Assembly: GCA_002127285.1 (NCBI GenBank)
Contig: NFUW01000002.1
Coordinates: forward strand, 505,744-569,743
DNA from: Chitinophagaceae bacterium IBVUCB1
GTDB taxonomy: Bacteria > Bacteroidota > Bacteroidia > Chitinophagales > Chitinophagaceae
Direction: 5' to 3'
Length of the DNA stretch: 64,000 nt
Made by a program: the position numbers and the translations under genes. Shown piece after piece: positions 7,953-18,306 of the stretch. The first letter of the stretch is position 1; every line of letters starts with the position of its first letter. The notes below the pieces were generated by a model. It was not told the origin of the DNA and did not search any database. It was given only the letters and a program-made list of their open reading frames with translations.

Positions 7953-9191
7953 ATGCCAAATATTAAAAAATTAATGCTGAAAGCAATTTTATATTCGGTT
8001 TTGCTATCCTTCTGCTTTGTGCATGCTATCGCTCAAAATGCTAATGATAATAAACCCAAACCCCTGCGCTATGGTCATGATGTAGTTGTGGGTGCAGAGC
8101 GTACTGACAAATACCTGCCATTGCTAAAGGATAAAAAAGTAGCACTGCTAATTAATCAAACATCCAATGTTGCCAATGTTAGTTTATTAGATACATTGCT
8201 GCGTGTTGGTGTTAATGTGGTAAAGGTATTCGTACCAGAACACGGTTTTAGAGGCGAAGCAGAAGCTGGTGCAAAAGTAGATGATGGTACAGACAGCATT
8301 ACAAAGCTACCAATCATCTCTCTGTACGGAGATAATAAAAAACCTAAAGCAGAGCAGCTAACGGATGTAGATGTACTGATTTATGATTTACAGGATGTTG
8401 GAGTACGTTTTTATACATACATATCTACCATGCAATATGCAATGGAAGCATGCATAGAAAACAAAAAGAAATTCATCATTCTCGACAGGCCAAATCCCAA
8501 TGGTCATTATGTAGATGGACCTGTATTGAAACCAGAATATAAGTCGTTTGTAGGAATGCAACCAATACCTGTTATATATGGCATGACAGTAGGCGAATAT
8601 GCTAAAATGCTGGCAGGAGAAAAATGGGTATCTGGCGCTGATAAATTGGATATGAAAGTGATTACATGCGCCAATTACGACCACCTGACACAATATGATT
8701 TGCCCGTACGCCCATCTCCCAATTTGAAGACAATGGCTGCCGTATTAGCATATCCATCCGTTTGTTTGTTTGAGGGTACTGTAGTAAGTGTAGGTAGGGG
8801 CACATCTACACCTTTTCAGATGTTTGGCCACCCCGATTTTTCACAAAAAGCATCGTACAGCTTTCGCCCTGTACCTGTATGGGGCAAACCCGAACCATTG
8901 TATGCATACAAAGATTGCTTTGGTCAGATGATTGCTATGGATAAACAAGAAGTATTTACATTGATAGGCAGGCAACTACGTTTGCATTGGCTGATAAGGG
9001 CGTATAGTTGGTATCCTGATAAAAAGAAGTTCTTTAATCCGTTTTTTGAAAAATTGATTGGCAACGGCGATGTGCGCAAACAGATAGAAAGCGGAGCAAC
9101 TGAATACGCTATCGCTGCCAGATGGAAACCAGAGGTAGCCGCATTTAAGAAAATTCGAAAAAAGTATTTGCTATACCCCGATTTTGAATAA
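7953..9191 (+). CDS. DUF1343 / NamZ-like exo-beta-N-acetylmuramidase
   Basis: Likely exported glycoside hydrolase. Characterised NamZ (DUF1343) removes MurNAc from the non-reducing ends of peptidoglycan fragments. It has 412 residues. The N-terminal hydrophobic stretch, about residues 10-28 ending VHAIAQ, is a signal peptide. DUF1343 hallmarks are VFVPEHGFRGEAEAGAKVDD, LPIISLYGDNKKP, VDVLIYDLQDVGVRFYTYI, LDRPNPNG and RGTSTPFQMFG. Length and motifs are full, so it looks intact. A cell-wall recycling role is inferred from the family. The next gene starts 30 bases later on the same strand. Confidence 0.88.
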   Translation: MPNIKKLMLKAILYSVLLSFCFVHAIAQNANDNKPKPLRYGHDVVVGAERTDKYLPLLKDKKVALLINQTSNVANVSLLDTLLRVGVNVVKVFVPEHGFRGEAEAGAKVDDGTDSITKLPIISLYGDNKKPKAEQLTDVDVLIYDLQDVGVRFYTYISTMQYAMEACIENKKKFIILDRPNPNGHYVDGPVLKPEYKSFVGMQPIPVIYGMTVGEYAKMLAGEKWVSGADKLDMKVITCANYDHLTQYDLPVRPSPNLKTMAAVLAYPSVCLFEGTVVSVGRGTSTPFQMFGHPDFSQKASYSFRPVPVWGKPEPLYAYKDCFGQMIAMDKQEVFTLIGRQLRLHWLIRAYSWYPDKKKFFNPFFEKLIGNGDVRKQIESGATEYAIAARWKPEVAAFKKIRKKYLLYPDFE

Positions 9192-9221
9192 TAAGTATTG
9201 CCCCCCGATACATAGATTGAA

Positions 9222-12200
9222 ATGCAGGTAATTTTCGTTTCCATATATAACTTCTTTGCCCGTAATAAGAAGCTGTTTTGGCTTTTTTTTATTGGTAGTT
9301 TCCTGCTGCTTGGCTTTACTGCAAGCCGCATTAAGTTGCAGGACGATGTAACGAGTATGTTGCCTGATAGCAAAGCTATCAAAACCATGAACAGCGTAAT
9401 AAGTAATACACAAGCAGGTGAGCAAGTTGTGTTTATGGTTTCGTTGGTTGATAGCACTGTCACACTTCCTGATAGTTTGATAGCCGCGACGAATGATTAT
9501 GTTGACTATTTACAAACCAAATGCAATCAATGGATTGATACCATAATAATGCAGCCAAGTGGCGGGTACGAAGAAGCATTAGTTGATATTATTCAGCAAA
9601 ACCTGCCTTTATTTCTGAACGATAAAGACTATCAGGTGCTTGATACCTTATTGCAGCCTGAAAGAATTAACCAGACACTGGCTCAAAACAAAAAGCTATT
9701 ACTATCACCTGCGGGTAGTTTTTACAAAACATTGGTTGCTCAAGACCCTGTTGGTATGTCGGGCTTGGTGTGGACAAAGCTAAAAACATTGCAAGCAGAT
9801 GGTGAGTATGAAACTTATGAGGGGTATTTGTTTAATAATAATCAGCGAAACCTCAGTTTTTTCTTAAAGCCGAAATACAAGGCATCAGAAACGGGTAAGA
9901 ATGCAAAGTTATTTTCCACTATTGATGAACTGACTGAAACATGGCAAGCAAAACATAAGGGGGTTGAGATTACTTACTTCGGTGGGCCGGCTGTAGCAGC
10001 GGGTAATGCAAAACAATTACAAACAGATACAATTGTTACACTTTCCGTAACCGTAGTACTGTTGTTGCTACTTACCTATTATTTTTTCAGGAGAAAGCGA
10101 ACCTCACTACTAATGCTTGTACCCGTACTATACGGTGCAGTTTGCGGATTGGCAACAATGTATATAGTGCAGGGTAGTGTAGCCGTTATTGCATTAGGAG
10201 CTGGTGCTATTATATTAGGTATCGCAATAGATTTTTCCATTCATTTTTTATCACACACAAGGCATGCGGATAGCATAAGAGATGCTGTTAAGGAAATGGC
10301 AAGCCCGCTTACGATTGGTAGTTTTACAACTATTGCTGCTTTTCTTTCTTTACGGTTTGTATCAACACCCATCTTGCAGGATTTAGGACTTTTTGCAGCC
10401 AGTAGCCTTGCAGGTGCGGCTTTGTGTACGCTTATATTTTTACCGCACTTACCCATTGGCGGTTCTAAACAGCAGCATAATGTAACCATTTTTGATAGGA
10501 TTGGTAAATGGAAACCTGAAAAGAATAAATGGTTGGTGCTGGGCATCATACTGCTAACACCTGTTATGTACAAATGTATTGACGGTGTATCTTTTGATAG
10601 CAATTTGATGCACCTCAACTACCTATCTCCCAAACTGGAAAAGGCACAAGAAGAGATTAGTAAATACAATACCACCGCATTAAGCAGCATTTTTGTGGTG
10701 GCAAACGGTAATAGTAATGAAGAGGCATTGCAGCATTTAGAAAATACCACTCCGCTAATTGATAGCTTGATAAATACGGGTATTGTAAGAGGTGCATCTA
10801 ATCCTGTTGTGTTAATCCCATCTTTACAAGAGCAAGCACAACGAATAGAAAGGTGGAAAAACTACTGGACTGATGAAAAAACACAAGCAGTATCAGTGGC
10901 AGTAAGTACAGCATCTTCAGCTAATGGTTTTAGTAGCAATGCGTTTGTCAATTTTCATAGTACTATTGGTAAAGAGTATGCTCCTTTAGATACAGCTACA
11001 ACACAAATTCTATATTCTTTATTCCCAAGCGGTTTTGCCAGTGATGGCACTTCTTATCAATCTGTTGTATCACTAAAAGTAGCAAGTGAATACAGGCAGC
11101 TAGTGTTTGATATATTAAGCAGGTCAACAGATGTAACTGTTACAGACCGTCAACAAGGGGCTACACAATTAGTAGGCATACTGAACAAAGATTTTACAAA
11201 CATTGCATTGTATTCGTCCTTGATTGTATTCTTTGCATTGTTGATAGGTTACGGCCGAATTGAATTGGCTATTATCGCTTTTCTGCCAATGGCAATATCA
11301 TGGATATGGATATTGGGTTTGATGTCTTTACTCGGCTTGCAGTTCAATATTGTCAATATCATTATCTCGTCATTGATATTTGGTTTGGGAGATGATTATA
11401 CCATCTTTACGATGGATGGATTGATAGATAGATACAAAACAGGTAAACATAAACTTGAATCTACAAGGGCTGCTGTATATGTATCCGTACTAACAGTAAT
11501 TATTGGCTTGGGCGTTTTGTTGTTAGCCAAACACCCCGCACTCCGCTCGATAGCTTTCATATCTGTTACCGGATTGGTATGTGTGCTGTTTATTTCACAA
11601 GTGCTGCAGCCGTTCTTATTCAATTGGTTTATACAAAATCGGGCAGATAAAAAGTTTTTACCTTTTACACTTCGTAGCTTTTTTATCTCTGTATTTGCAT
11701 TTGCATATTTCTTTATAGGCTCTATGGTGCTTACGTTGCTTGGCGTGGTACTAACAAAACTATGGCCATTTAATAAAGAGAAGGCAAAATATTGGTTTCA
11801 TGCATGGGTGAGCAGATATACATGGAGCATGATGTATATTATGGGCAATGTAAAGAAACGGGTATATAATCTTAGCAATGAAGATTTTCAAAAGCCTGCT
11901 GTTTACATTGCTAACCATTCTTCATTTCTTGATATACTCATTACTACCATGTTGCATCCAAAACTGGTACTCATGACAAATAAATGGGTATGGCGCAGCC
12001 CTGTATTCGGTGCTGTTGTTCGCATGGCAGAATATTATCCCGTAGCAGATGGTGCGGAAGAAAGCCTTGAGCCATTGAGAGATTTGGTAAATCGTGGCTA
12101 TTCAATCGTTGTATTTCCTGAAGGTACGAGGTCTTATGACGATACGATAAAGCGGTTTCACAAAGGAGCGTTTTTCATTGCGGAGAAATTAGGCTTAGAT

Positions 12201-13055
12201 GTTGTGCCAATAGTATTGCATGGGGTAGGGTACACCATGCAAAAAGGAGACTGGTTGCTGAAAGACGGAACATCATCAGTTTATATTTATGATAGAATAA
12301 GCAATGATAACAGCACTTATGGCACTACCTATACTGAACGTGCTAAGTTGATTGGCCGATGGATGCGGAAAGAATTAGATACTATTAAAGTTAAAGACCA
12401 AACACCGGTTTATTTTAAAGAACAATTAATACGCAGTTATACCTATAAGGGGCCTGTTACAGAATGGTATTGCAGAATAAAAACGAAGCTTGAAAATTAT
12501 TACGAACCTTTTCATGCTTTACTGCCAAGACAAGGGTTGTATTATGACCTTGGTTGTGGTTATGGTTTCATGACTTATATGTTGCATTGGGCTGCACCAG
12601 ATAGGAAGTTTGTGGGAGTAGATTATGATGGCGAGAAAATTGAAACGGCACAAGGCAATTTTTTAAAGGATGATAATATCAATTTCGTTCAGGGAGATGT
12701 TACTAAACAAGATTTGCAACCTTGCGATGGTATAATTATCAGCGATGTGCTGCACTATCTATTGCCACATCAGCAAGAAGTTTTACTTGAACAATGTTTT
12801 AAGGCTTTGAACAATAACGGTACACTCATCATAAGAGATGGAGTTGCAGAATTGCAAGATAGGATTAAGGGTACGAAGCTGACTGAACTATTCAGCACCA
12901 AACTCTTTAAATTCAACAAAACACAAAATGATTTGCACTACATCAGCAAATCATTTATTGAAGATTTTGCTAAGAAGCATGATTTGCATTTACAGATTGT
13001 TGACAATGCGAAGTTGACAGCCAATCTGATATTTGTATTAAGAAAAAGCAGTTAA
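9222..13055 (+). CDS. MMPL transporter / lysophospholipid acyltransferase / methyltransferase fusion
   Basis: One 1277-residue protein with three parts. Residues ~1-840 are an RND/MMPL exporter module with two sets of membrane helices (LSVTVVLLLLLTYYFF near 270; GLGDDYTIFTMDG near 722) and large extracytoplasmic loops. Residues ~875-1070 are a PlsC-type acyltransferase with NHSSFLD (HX4D) near 900 and FPEGTRS. Residues ~1095-1277 are a class I SAM methyltransferase with YDLGCGYGF near 1107 and FVGVDYD. This three-part architecture is known in Bacteroidota and often lies in aryl-polyene/flexirubin lipid clusters. No such cluster is visible here, only the NamZ-like gene upstream. It probably makes and exports a modified lipid; the substrate is unknown. 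No frameshift is seen. Confidence 0.9.
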   Translation: MQVIFVSIYNFFARNKKLFWLFFIGSFLLLGFTASRIKLQDDVTSMLPDSKAIKTMNSVISNTQAGEQVVFMVSLVDSTVTLPDSLIAATNDYVDYLQTKCNQWIDTIIMQPSGGYEEALVDIIQQNLPLFLNDKDYQVLDTLLQPERINQTLAQNKKLLLSPAGSFYKTLVAQDPVGMSGLVWTKLKTLQADGEYETYEGYLFNNNQRNLSFFLKPKYKASETGKNAKLFSTIDELTETWQAKHKGVEITYFGGPAVAAGNAKQLQTDTIVTLSVTVVLLLLLTYYFFRRKRTSLLMLVPVLYGAVCGLATMYIVQGSVAVIALGAGAIILGIAIDFSIHFLSHTRHADSIRDAVKEMASPLTIGSFTTIAAFLSLRFVSTPILQDLGLFAASSLAGAALCTLIFLPHLPIGGSKQQHNVTIFDRIGKWKPEKNKWLVLGIILLTPVMYKCIDGVSFDSNLMHLNYLSPKLEKAQEEISKYNTTALSSIFVVANGNSNEEALQHLENTTPLIDSLINTGIVRGASNPVVLIPSLQEQAQRIERWKNYWTDEKTQAVSVAVSTASSANGFSSNAFVNFHSTIGKEYAPLDTATTQILYSLFPSGFASDGTSYQSVVSLKVASEYRQLVFDILSRSTDVTVTDRQQGATQLVGILNKDFTNIALYSSLIVFFALLIGYGRIELAIIAFLPMAISWIWILGLMSLLGLQFNIVNIIISSLIFGLGDDYTIFTMDGLIDRYKTGKHKLESTRAAVYVSVLTVIIGLGVLLLAKHPALRSIAFISVTGLVCVLFISQVLQPFLFNWFIQNRADKKFLPFTLRSFFISVFAFAYFFIGSMVLTLLGVVLTKLWPFNKEKAKYWFHAWVSRYTWSMMYIMGNVKKRVYNLSNEDFQKPAVYIANHSSFLDILITTMLHPKLVLMTNKWVWRSPVFGAVVRMAEYYPVADGAEESLEPLRDLVNRGYSIVVFPEGTRSYDDTIKRFHKGAFFIAEKLGLDVVPIVLHGVGYTMQKGDWLLKDGTSSVYIYDRISNDNSTYGTTYTERAKLIGRWMRKELDTIKVKDQTPVYFKEQLIRSYTYKGPVTEWYCRIKTKLENYYEPFHALLPRQGLYYDLGCGYGFMTYMLHWAAPDRKFVGVDYDGEKIETAQGNFLKDDNINFVQGDVTKQDLQPCDGIIISDVLHYLLPHQQEVLLEQCFKALNNNGTLIIRDGVAELQDRIKGTKLTELFSTKLFKFNKTQNDLHYISKSFIEDFAKKHDLHLQIVDNAKLTANLIFVLRKSS

Positions 13056-13057
13056 GA

Positions 13058-13675
13058 TTATTTATAATCTTCTATTGCAATAGTTTCTGTGCAAAAAAAG
13101 TACTCTCGTACGTCGTTAGACGCTACTATTACCAAACGACCTTTGGCGTATTGTTCTATCCAATTGGTATATTGTTCTACACCTTGTTGGTCAAGATTAG
13201 TGCACGGTTCGTCGAGCAGTAATATGGGTGTGTCTGAAAAAATAGCTTGTGCCAATTTCACCCTTTGTTTCATGCCGGAAGAATAATCACCAATAGGTTT
13301 GTTGGCAAATGACTCTAATCTGGTAAGGTTTATTATATCACTTATAGTAAGTCCCTGTAATGGTTTCTTAAAGCTGAAATGGAAATGAAGAAATTCAGCT
13401 AATGTCAACTCTTCTACTATTTCTTGTCCCGGTGCGGTAAAGCTGATGTAAGAAAAAATTTTATCTGCATTAATATTGACACCTTCGCTGCTGTACATTA
13501 CTTTCCCTGTACTTGGGGTTTGCATACCGGCAATGATGCGTAATAGTGTTGACTTGCCACTACCGTTTGCACCTAGCAAAGCATAGCTACCGGGCGAGGT
13601 AAAGGAATAGGAAATGTCCTTAAATATCCGGTGTTTCTGAAAACGTTTACCTATTTGCTCAAGAGATATCTTCAT
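13058..13675 (-). CDS. ABC transporter ATP-binding protein
   Basis: Stand-alone ABC ATPase of about 205 residues: Walker A LLGANGSGKST, signature YSSGMKQR, Walker B ILLLDEP, and the H-loop region apparently replaced by VASNDV, which is unusual (no switch histidine obvious). The frame opens at 13690, but the ATG at 13675 (MKISLEQIGKRFQ) is the natural start. It overlaps the end of lpxA by 17 bases, so it is the last gene of the lpx operon. No permease is adjacent, so the substrate is unknown; a link to lipid export is inference from context. It converges with the fusion gene, 2 bases apart. Confidence 0.85.
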   Translation of the reverse strand: MKISLEQIGKRFQKHRIFKDISYSFTSPGSYALLGANGSGKSTLLRIIAGMQTPSTGKVMYSSEGVNINADKIFSYISFTAPGQEIVEELTLAEFLHFHFSFKKPLQGLTISDIINLTRLESFANKPIGDYSSGMKQRVKLAQAIFSDTPILLLDEPCTNLDQQGVEQYTNWIEQYAKGRLVIVASNDVREYFFCTETIAIEDYK

Positions 13676-14459
13676 TGAATCTGCGGGCATAACCCTTCAT
13701 AATACCACGCCCTGTATCGCGTACGAAAGATATAATCTCATCGCGTTCGTCAGATACGGGTATTTCTGCTTCGATAATACTCAATGCTTTTGATACATTA
13801 TAACCACGTACGAATAAAATACGGTATATATCCAGTATGTGGTTGATTTTTGCAATGTCGTAACCACGACGTTTCAAACCAACGGAATTGACACCCACAT
13901 AAGACAGCGGCTCACGCGCAGCCTTTACATAGGGTGGTACGTCTTTTCGCACTAACGAACCACCTGTTATGAAGGCATGCGAGCCTATTCGTACAAATTG
14001 CTGCACTGCTGTAAGCCCTGCCAGCACCACATTGTCGCCTACAGTTATGTGCCCTGCCAATGTTGTGTTGTTAGAGAATATACAATAGTTGCCTACTTCG
14101 CAGTCGTGCGCAATGTGCGAGTATGCCATGATGAGGCAGTTATTGCCGATTTGTGTTTTTGTACGGTCAGATGTGCCGCGGTTGATGGTAACACACTCAC
14201 GAATTGTTGTGTTGTCGCCAATAACAGTAAGCGTTTCCTCACCTTTATATTTTAGGTCTTGCGGAATGGCTGATACTACAGAACTTGGAAAAATACGGCA
14301 ATTCTTACCAATCCTCGCACCTTCCATGATGGTTACATTGGAGCCAATCCATGTACCTTCACCTATTTCCACATTTTTATGTATTGTAGAAAAAGGATCA
14401 ATCTTTACATTAGGCCCTATTTTAGCATCCGGGTGGATGTACGTAAGTGGGTGAATCAT
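13659..14459 (-). CDS. lpxA: UDP-N-acetylglucosamine acyltransferase LpxA
   Basis: First step of lipid A synthesis: transfers a 3-hydroxyacyl chain from ACP to the 3-OH of UDP-GlcNAc. It has 266 residues. The N-terminal two thirds is a left-handed beta-helix of hexapeptide repeats. The catalytic region MAYSHIAHDCEVGN has H118 at the position of E. coli H125. A helical C-terminal domain follows (about residues 190-266, GVNSVGLKRRGYD). Length is normal. ATGA overlap with the lpxC-fabZ stop shows translational coupling; the ABC ATPase gene overlaps its 3' end. Confidence 0.96.
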   Translation of the reverse strand: MIHPLTYIHPDAKIGPNVKIDPFSTIHKNVEIGEGTWIGSNVTIMEGARIGKNCRIFPSSVVSAIPQDLKYKGEETLTVIGDNTTIRECVTINRGTSDRTKTQIGNNCLIMAYSHIAHDCEVGNYCIFSNNTTLAGHITVGDNVVLAGLTAVQQFVRIGSHAFITGGSLVRKDVPPYVKAAREPLSYVGVNSVGLKRRGYDIAKINHILDIYRILFVRGYNVSKALSIIEAEIPVSDERDEIISFVRDTGRGIMKGYARRFNEDIS

Positions 14460-15922
14460 CTTTTGTCTTTTCTTACAATTTGTGCTACTAATTCTGCCTC
14501 CGTAACCAATTTATTACCAACATATACCGTGCCCCTCATTTCGCATATGCCACGACGTATAGGGTTCATTAAATCCAGTTTAAGAATTAATGTGTCGCCG
14601 GGCAATACTTTATTCTTGAATTTTACTTTGTCTATTTTTAAAAAATAGGTATCGTAGTTTTCGGGGTCGCTATAGTTATTAAGTGCTAATATACCACCTG
14701 TTTGTGCTAAGGCTTCTATCTGCAATACGCCCGGCATGACGGGGTTACCGGGAAAATGCCCTTGAAAGAAGTGTTCATTATAGGTAGCATTCTTAATGCC
14801 TACCACATGGTTGTCACTTAATTCAATGATTTTATCAACTAATAAGAACGGGAATTTGTGCGGTAATGCTTTTTCAATTTGAGTAATGTCATATATCGCA
14901 GGCTGGTTTGGGTCGTAGTGAGGAACATCAGATAAGTGTTTGTTCTTCTTGATGTATTGTTTAATCTTTTTAGCAAACTCAACATTTGATGCATGGCCGG
15001 GGCGGCTGGCTATAATGTGCGCCTTGATATTGTAGCCAACTAATGCCAGGTCGCCTACCACATCCAATAGCTTATGCCTTGCCGGTTCATTAGTAAAATG
15101 CAGCTGAATGTTATTTAGTATGCCTTCCTGCTTTACTTGTATGTTTTGTTTGTTAAATACTTTTGAAAGGTGGTCTAATTCATCCTGGCTTACAACCTTA
15201 TCTACCACAACGATTGCATTACTTAAATCGCCTCCTTTAATGAGGTTGTTCTCTAACAGGTATTCTAATTCATGCAGAAAACAGAATGTTCGGCATGGAG
15301 CTATTTCACCTTTAAATTCCGCAATATGCTTTAGAGTAGCATGCTGCGTACCTAATACTGGAGAATTAAAATCAATCATAGTAGTTACCTGGTATTCGTT
15401 TGATGGAACAGCCAGCATATCTACATTTTTTATCGGGTCGTAGTAATGTATATTAGAGTCTATTGTATAAACAACTCTTTTGGCATCTTGTGCCTGTATA
15501 CCAACACTTTCTATTGCCTCAATAAATATCTTAGAACTTCCATCCATGATGGGTACTTCCGGGCCGTCAAGTTCTATCAATACATTATCAATGCCTAATC
15601 CTACTAATGCTGCAAGTGTGTGTTCTACTGTACTTACTTTAGCGCCGTTATGCTCTAATGTAGTGCCTCGTGAGGTGTCTACAACATAATCACAGTCAGC
15701 TTTAACTATGGGTTTATCAGGAAGGTCTACACGCTGAAACCTGATACCATAACCAGGGTTGGCAGGTTTTAATGTCATAGTTACAGGCTCACCAGTATGC
15801 AGTCCTACACCAGGTAGTGATACTGCATTTTTTACGGTATGCTGATATTCAGATGCAAAAGCAGCACTGCCTGCATCTGTTTTTTTCTTCATTTCAGTAT
15901 GCGTCATTGTATCCAAACTCAC
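14456..15922 (-). CDS. lpxC/fabZ: LpxC-FabZ bifunctional enzyme
   Basis: Fusion of UDP-3-O-acyl-GlcNAc deacetylase (committed step of lipid A synthesis) and 3-hydroxyacyl-ACP dehydratase (fatty acid elongation), standard for Bacteroidota. It has 488 residues. LpxC covers about 28-310, with zinc-site residues in TVEHTLAAL and [10 protein letters not shown]. FabZ covers about 340-485, with [11 protein letters not shown] and the catalytic [11 protein letters not shown] and [11 protein letters not shown]. The full frame starts with GTG at 15922, giving a GTGA overlap with lpxD; ATGs at 15907 and 15892 are alternatives that also keep both domains. Confidence 0.95.
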   Translation of the reverse strand: MSLDTMTHTEMKKKTDAGSAAFASEYQHTVKNAVSLPGVGLHTGEPVTMTLKPANPGYGIRFQRVDLPDKPIVKADCDYVVDTSRGTTLEHNGAKVSTVEHTLAALVGLGIDNVLIELDGPEVPIMDGSSKIFIEAIESVGIQAQDAKRVVYTIDSNIHYYDPIKNVDMLAVPSNEYQVTTMIDFNSPVLGTQHATLKHIAEFKGEIAPCRTFCFLHELEYLLENNLIKGGDLSNAIVVVDKVVSQDELDHLSKVFNKQNIQVKQEGILNNIQLHFTNEPARHKLLDVVGDLALVGYNIKAHIIASRPGHASNVEFAKKIKQYIKKNKHLSDVPHYDPNQPAIYDITQIEKALPHKFPFLLVDKIIELSDNHVVGIKNATYNEHFFQGHFPGNPVMPGVLQIEALAQTGGILALNNYSDPENYDTYFLKIDKVKFKNKVLPGDTLILKLDLMNPIRRGICEMRGTVYVGNKLVTEAELVAQIVRKDKR

Positions 15923-16992
15923 TGGTTTTCCTTTACTTGTTGTTTACTTAAGAGGGATGATAATTCAGCTACCATTTCTTCGAGCTTAAAGATACGTTGC
16001 TGCATTTCTGGCAAATTTCTAAAAATTGCCTGACTTTTTAATGAACTTTTATAATCGTATGCCGGAGAGCCGGTTATTGCTGTATTAGGGTCGCTGATAG
16101 TTTTGGAAACACCACTTTGTGCATTTATTTTAGTACCATCAGCAATTTGTATATGACCTACAATACCCACCTGTCCGCCTACAATACAGTTTTTGCCAAC
16201 TTTGGTACTGCCGGATATGCCTGTTTGTGCAGCAATCACTGTGTTCTTATTAATCTCTACATTATGGGCAATTTGTATTAGGTTATCCAGCTTTACTCCT
16301 TTTTTAATGATTGTCGAGCCCATTGTTGCTCTGTCTATGGTTGTATTTGCTCCTATCTCTACATCGTCTTCAATAACCACGTTACCGATTTGGGGCACTT
16401 TGCGGTATGTACCATCATTCTGCGGTGCAAACCCAAATCCATCGCCACCTATAACTGTACCTGAGTGTATCATAACTCTGCAGCCCAGTGAACAGCCATC
16501 ATATATCTTTACCCCTGCAAATATCTTCGAGTCTTCGCTGATAACCACATTGTCGCCGATATAGCAGCCGGGGTATATTTTTACATTATCGCCTACTATC
16601 ACATTGTCTCCTACATAGGTAAACGCTCCTATATATACATCTTTGCCTATGGATGCAGTTTTTGATACATACGATGGTTGCTCAATGCCGTTTTTCCCTG
16701 TTTTAGATATTATTTCATTGTATTTTTCAAGCAAGTAAGCGAAGCCACTATAAGCGTCTTTTACCCTTATGAGCGTAGGCTTAACTGTTTGAGTAACCTC
16801 AAGTGAATCGTTGATAATCAGGATACTTGCATTGGTAGAATACAGATATTCTTCGTATTTGGGATTAGCAATAAAGCTTAAAGCCCCATCGCCAGCTTCT
16901 TCTATCTTTGCAACTTTGCTAACCTTGGCATCAGGGTTTCCCTCTATACTGCCTTTTATCAATGTTGCTATTTGTAAAGCGGTAAACTGCAT
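15919..16992 (-). CDS. lpxD: UDP-3-O-(3-hydroxyacyl)glucosamine N-acyltransferase LpxD
   Basis: Third step of lipid A synthesis; adds the N-linked 3-hydroxyacyl chain. It has 357 residues. The N-terminal uridine-binding domain (about 1-100) contains [21 protein letters not shown]. Many hexapeptide turns follow (for example [13 protein letters not shown]). The catalytic histidine lies in [13 protein letters not shown]-terminal helix carries [14 protein letters not shown] start. First gene of lpxD - lpxC/fabZ - lpxA - ABC ATPase, all with overlapping ends. The HD-domain gene just upstream (70 bases) is on the same strand and may be co-transcribed. Confidence 0.96.
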   Translation of the reverse strand: MQFTALQIATLIKGSIEGNPDAKVSKVAKIEEAGDGALSFIANPKYEEYLYSTNASILIINDSLEVTQTVKPTLIRVKDAYSGFAYLLEKYNEIISKTGKNGIEQPSYVSKTASIGKDVYIGAFTYVGDNVIVGDNVKIYPGCYIGDNVVISEDSKIFAGVKIYDGCSLGCRVMIHSGTVIGGDGFGFAPQNDGTYRKVPQIGNVVIEDDVEIGANTTIDRATMGSTIIKKGVKLDNLIQIAHNVEINKNTVIAAQTGISGSTKVGKNCIVGGQVGIVGHIQIADGTKINAQSGVSKTISDPNTAITGSPAYDYKSSLKSQAIFRNLPEMQQRIFKLEEMVAELSSLLSKQQVKENQ

Positions 16993-17061
16993 TCTAACCG
17001 TTTAAATTTCAATGTAATTTACATTATCCTTTTAATATGGCTAATGTATTTGTATTTGTTT

Positions 17062-18288
17062 TTATATGAACTCTTCGACGTAGCATAAATAATTCTTATG
17101 TACAGACTTAGCTAATGCCTGATGTACTACAGGATTATCAATCTCTGAAATGTCTGATACATGACCGTTTTTCATCGCTATTTGTATACGTTCGTCATTT
17201 ACATTATAGGTATTGTTTGATGCCACACCGGTTGATATATAATAGTCAATAATATCATCGTTGATGTTATATTCTTGTTGAATTTTGTTTTTTGCAGCTA
17301 AGTATTGCTTTTCGAGCGATGATGTGCTTAATACAACTTTATACAATCTGCGTTCTGCAACCATACGGCATAGTTCTGATAAGATAGTATCCTCGTGTTT
17401 TTGCCACACTTTTATAGATGTCATGATGTCGTTGTCATCAAGTTCGCAATACAGAGATAATAACTCAGGGTTTGATACAAAATTGCCTCTATCACATTTG
17501 TTGTACAAAAAATAGCTTAGTGCAGGTGTTGCAAAGAGTTTTTGTCCTTGCTTGGCTAATTCTTTGGCTCTTTTTAAGATGTTAATCAACAATATCTCTG
17601 CTGAAAGGACTGTTTTATGCAGATATACCTGCCAGTACATCAACCTGCGGGCAATGATGAATTTTTCTACAGAATGAACACCTTTTTCTTCCACCATCAA
17701 TGCGCCGTCGTTTACGGTTAGCATCTGCAATATTCTGTCATAGCCTATTACACCTTCAGATACGCCAGTATAAAAACTATCACGGTTCAGATAGTCCATA
17801 CGGTCAACGTCTAACTGGCTGGAAACCAACTGATGCAGATAATGTTTGGGATAAGAGCTATTAAATATCTCTATTGCATCTGTTAGTAAGCCACCCATCT
17901 CTGCATTTAGCTTTTGCATGATGAGTTTAGATATTTCCTCGTGAGATATACCCTCTATCAATGTGTTTTCTAAAGCATGAGAAAAGGGCGCATGACCAAT
18001 ATCGTGCAGCAATATGGCAATACGTGCAGACAGATATTCTTCTTTGGATATTTCCAGCCCTTTTGCTTTCAGTTCATCCAGTGCCTTGCCCATTAAATGG
18101 CAAGCCCCCAATGAATGGTGAAAGCGTGTATGTACAGCGCCGGGGTAAACGAGTTGCGCCATACCCATCTGCTTTATGTTTCGCAGACGCTGAAACCAAG
18201 GGTGGTTGATGATTTGCAGTAATTCTTTTTCAGGAAACTTTATGAAGCCATAAACTGGGTCGTTAATAATCTTGCCTTTAATGTTCAT
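17062..18288 (-). CDS. HD domain phosphohydrolase, dGTPase/SAMHD1-like
   Basis: Metal-dependent phosphohydrolase of 408 residues. The HD motif set is complete: FHHSLGACHLMGKAL, then ILLHDIGHAPFSHALE (the HD pair), and a distal D in QLDVDRMDYLNRDSFYTG. That last motif is characteristic of the dNTP triphosphohydrolase/SAMHD1-like group, so a dNTP or nucleotide substrate is likely but not shown. ATG start. It is regularly found beside lpxD in Bacteroidota. It lies 18 bases after the PBP1A stop, so the four-gene lpx operon may be transcribed from further upstream. Confidence 0.88.
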   Translation of the reverse strand: MNIKGKIINDPVYGFIKFPEKELLQIINHPWFQRLRNIKQMGMAQLVYPGAVHTRFHHSLGACHLMGKALDELKAKGLEISKEEYLSARIAILLHDIGHAPFSHALENTLIEGISHEEISKLIMQKLNAEMGGLLTDAIEIFNSSYPKHYLHQLVSSQLDVDRMDYLNRDSFYTGVSEGVIGYDRILQMLTVNDGALMVEEKGVHSVEKFIIARRLMYWQVYLHKTVLSAEILLINILKRAKELAKQGQKLFATPALSYFLYNKCDRGNFVSNPELLSLYCELDDNDIMTSIKVWQKHEDTILSELCRMVAERRLYKVVLSTSSLEKQYLAAKNKIQQEYNINDDIIDYYISTGVASNNTYNVNDERIQIAMKNGHVSDISEIDNPVVHQALAKSVHKNYLCYVEEFI

Positions 18289-18306
18289 CTATATCTACAG
18301 TTAGGC

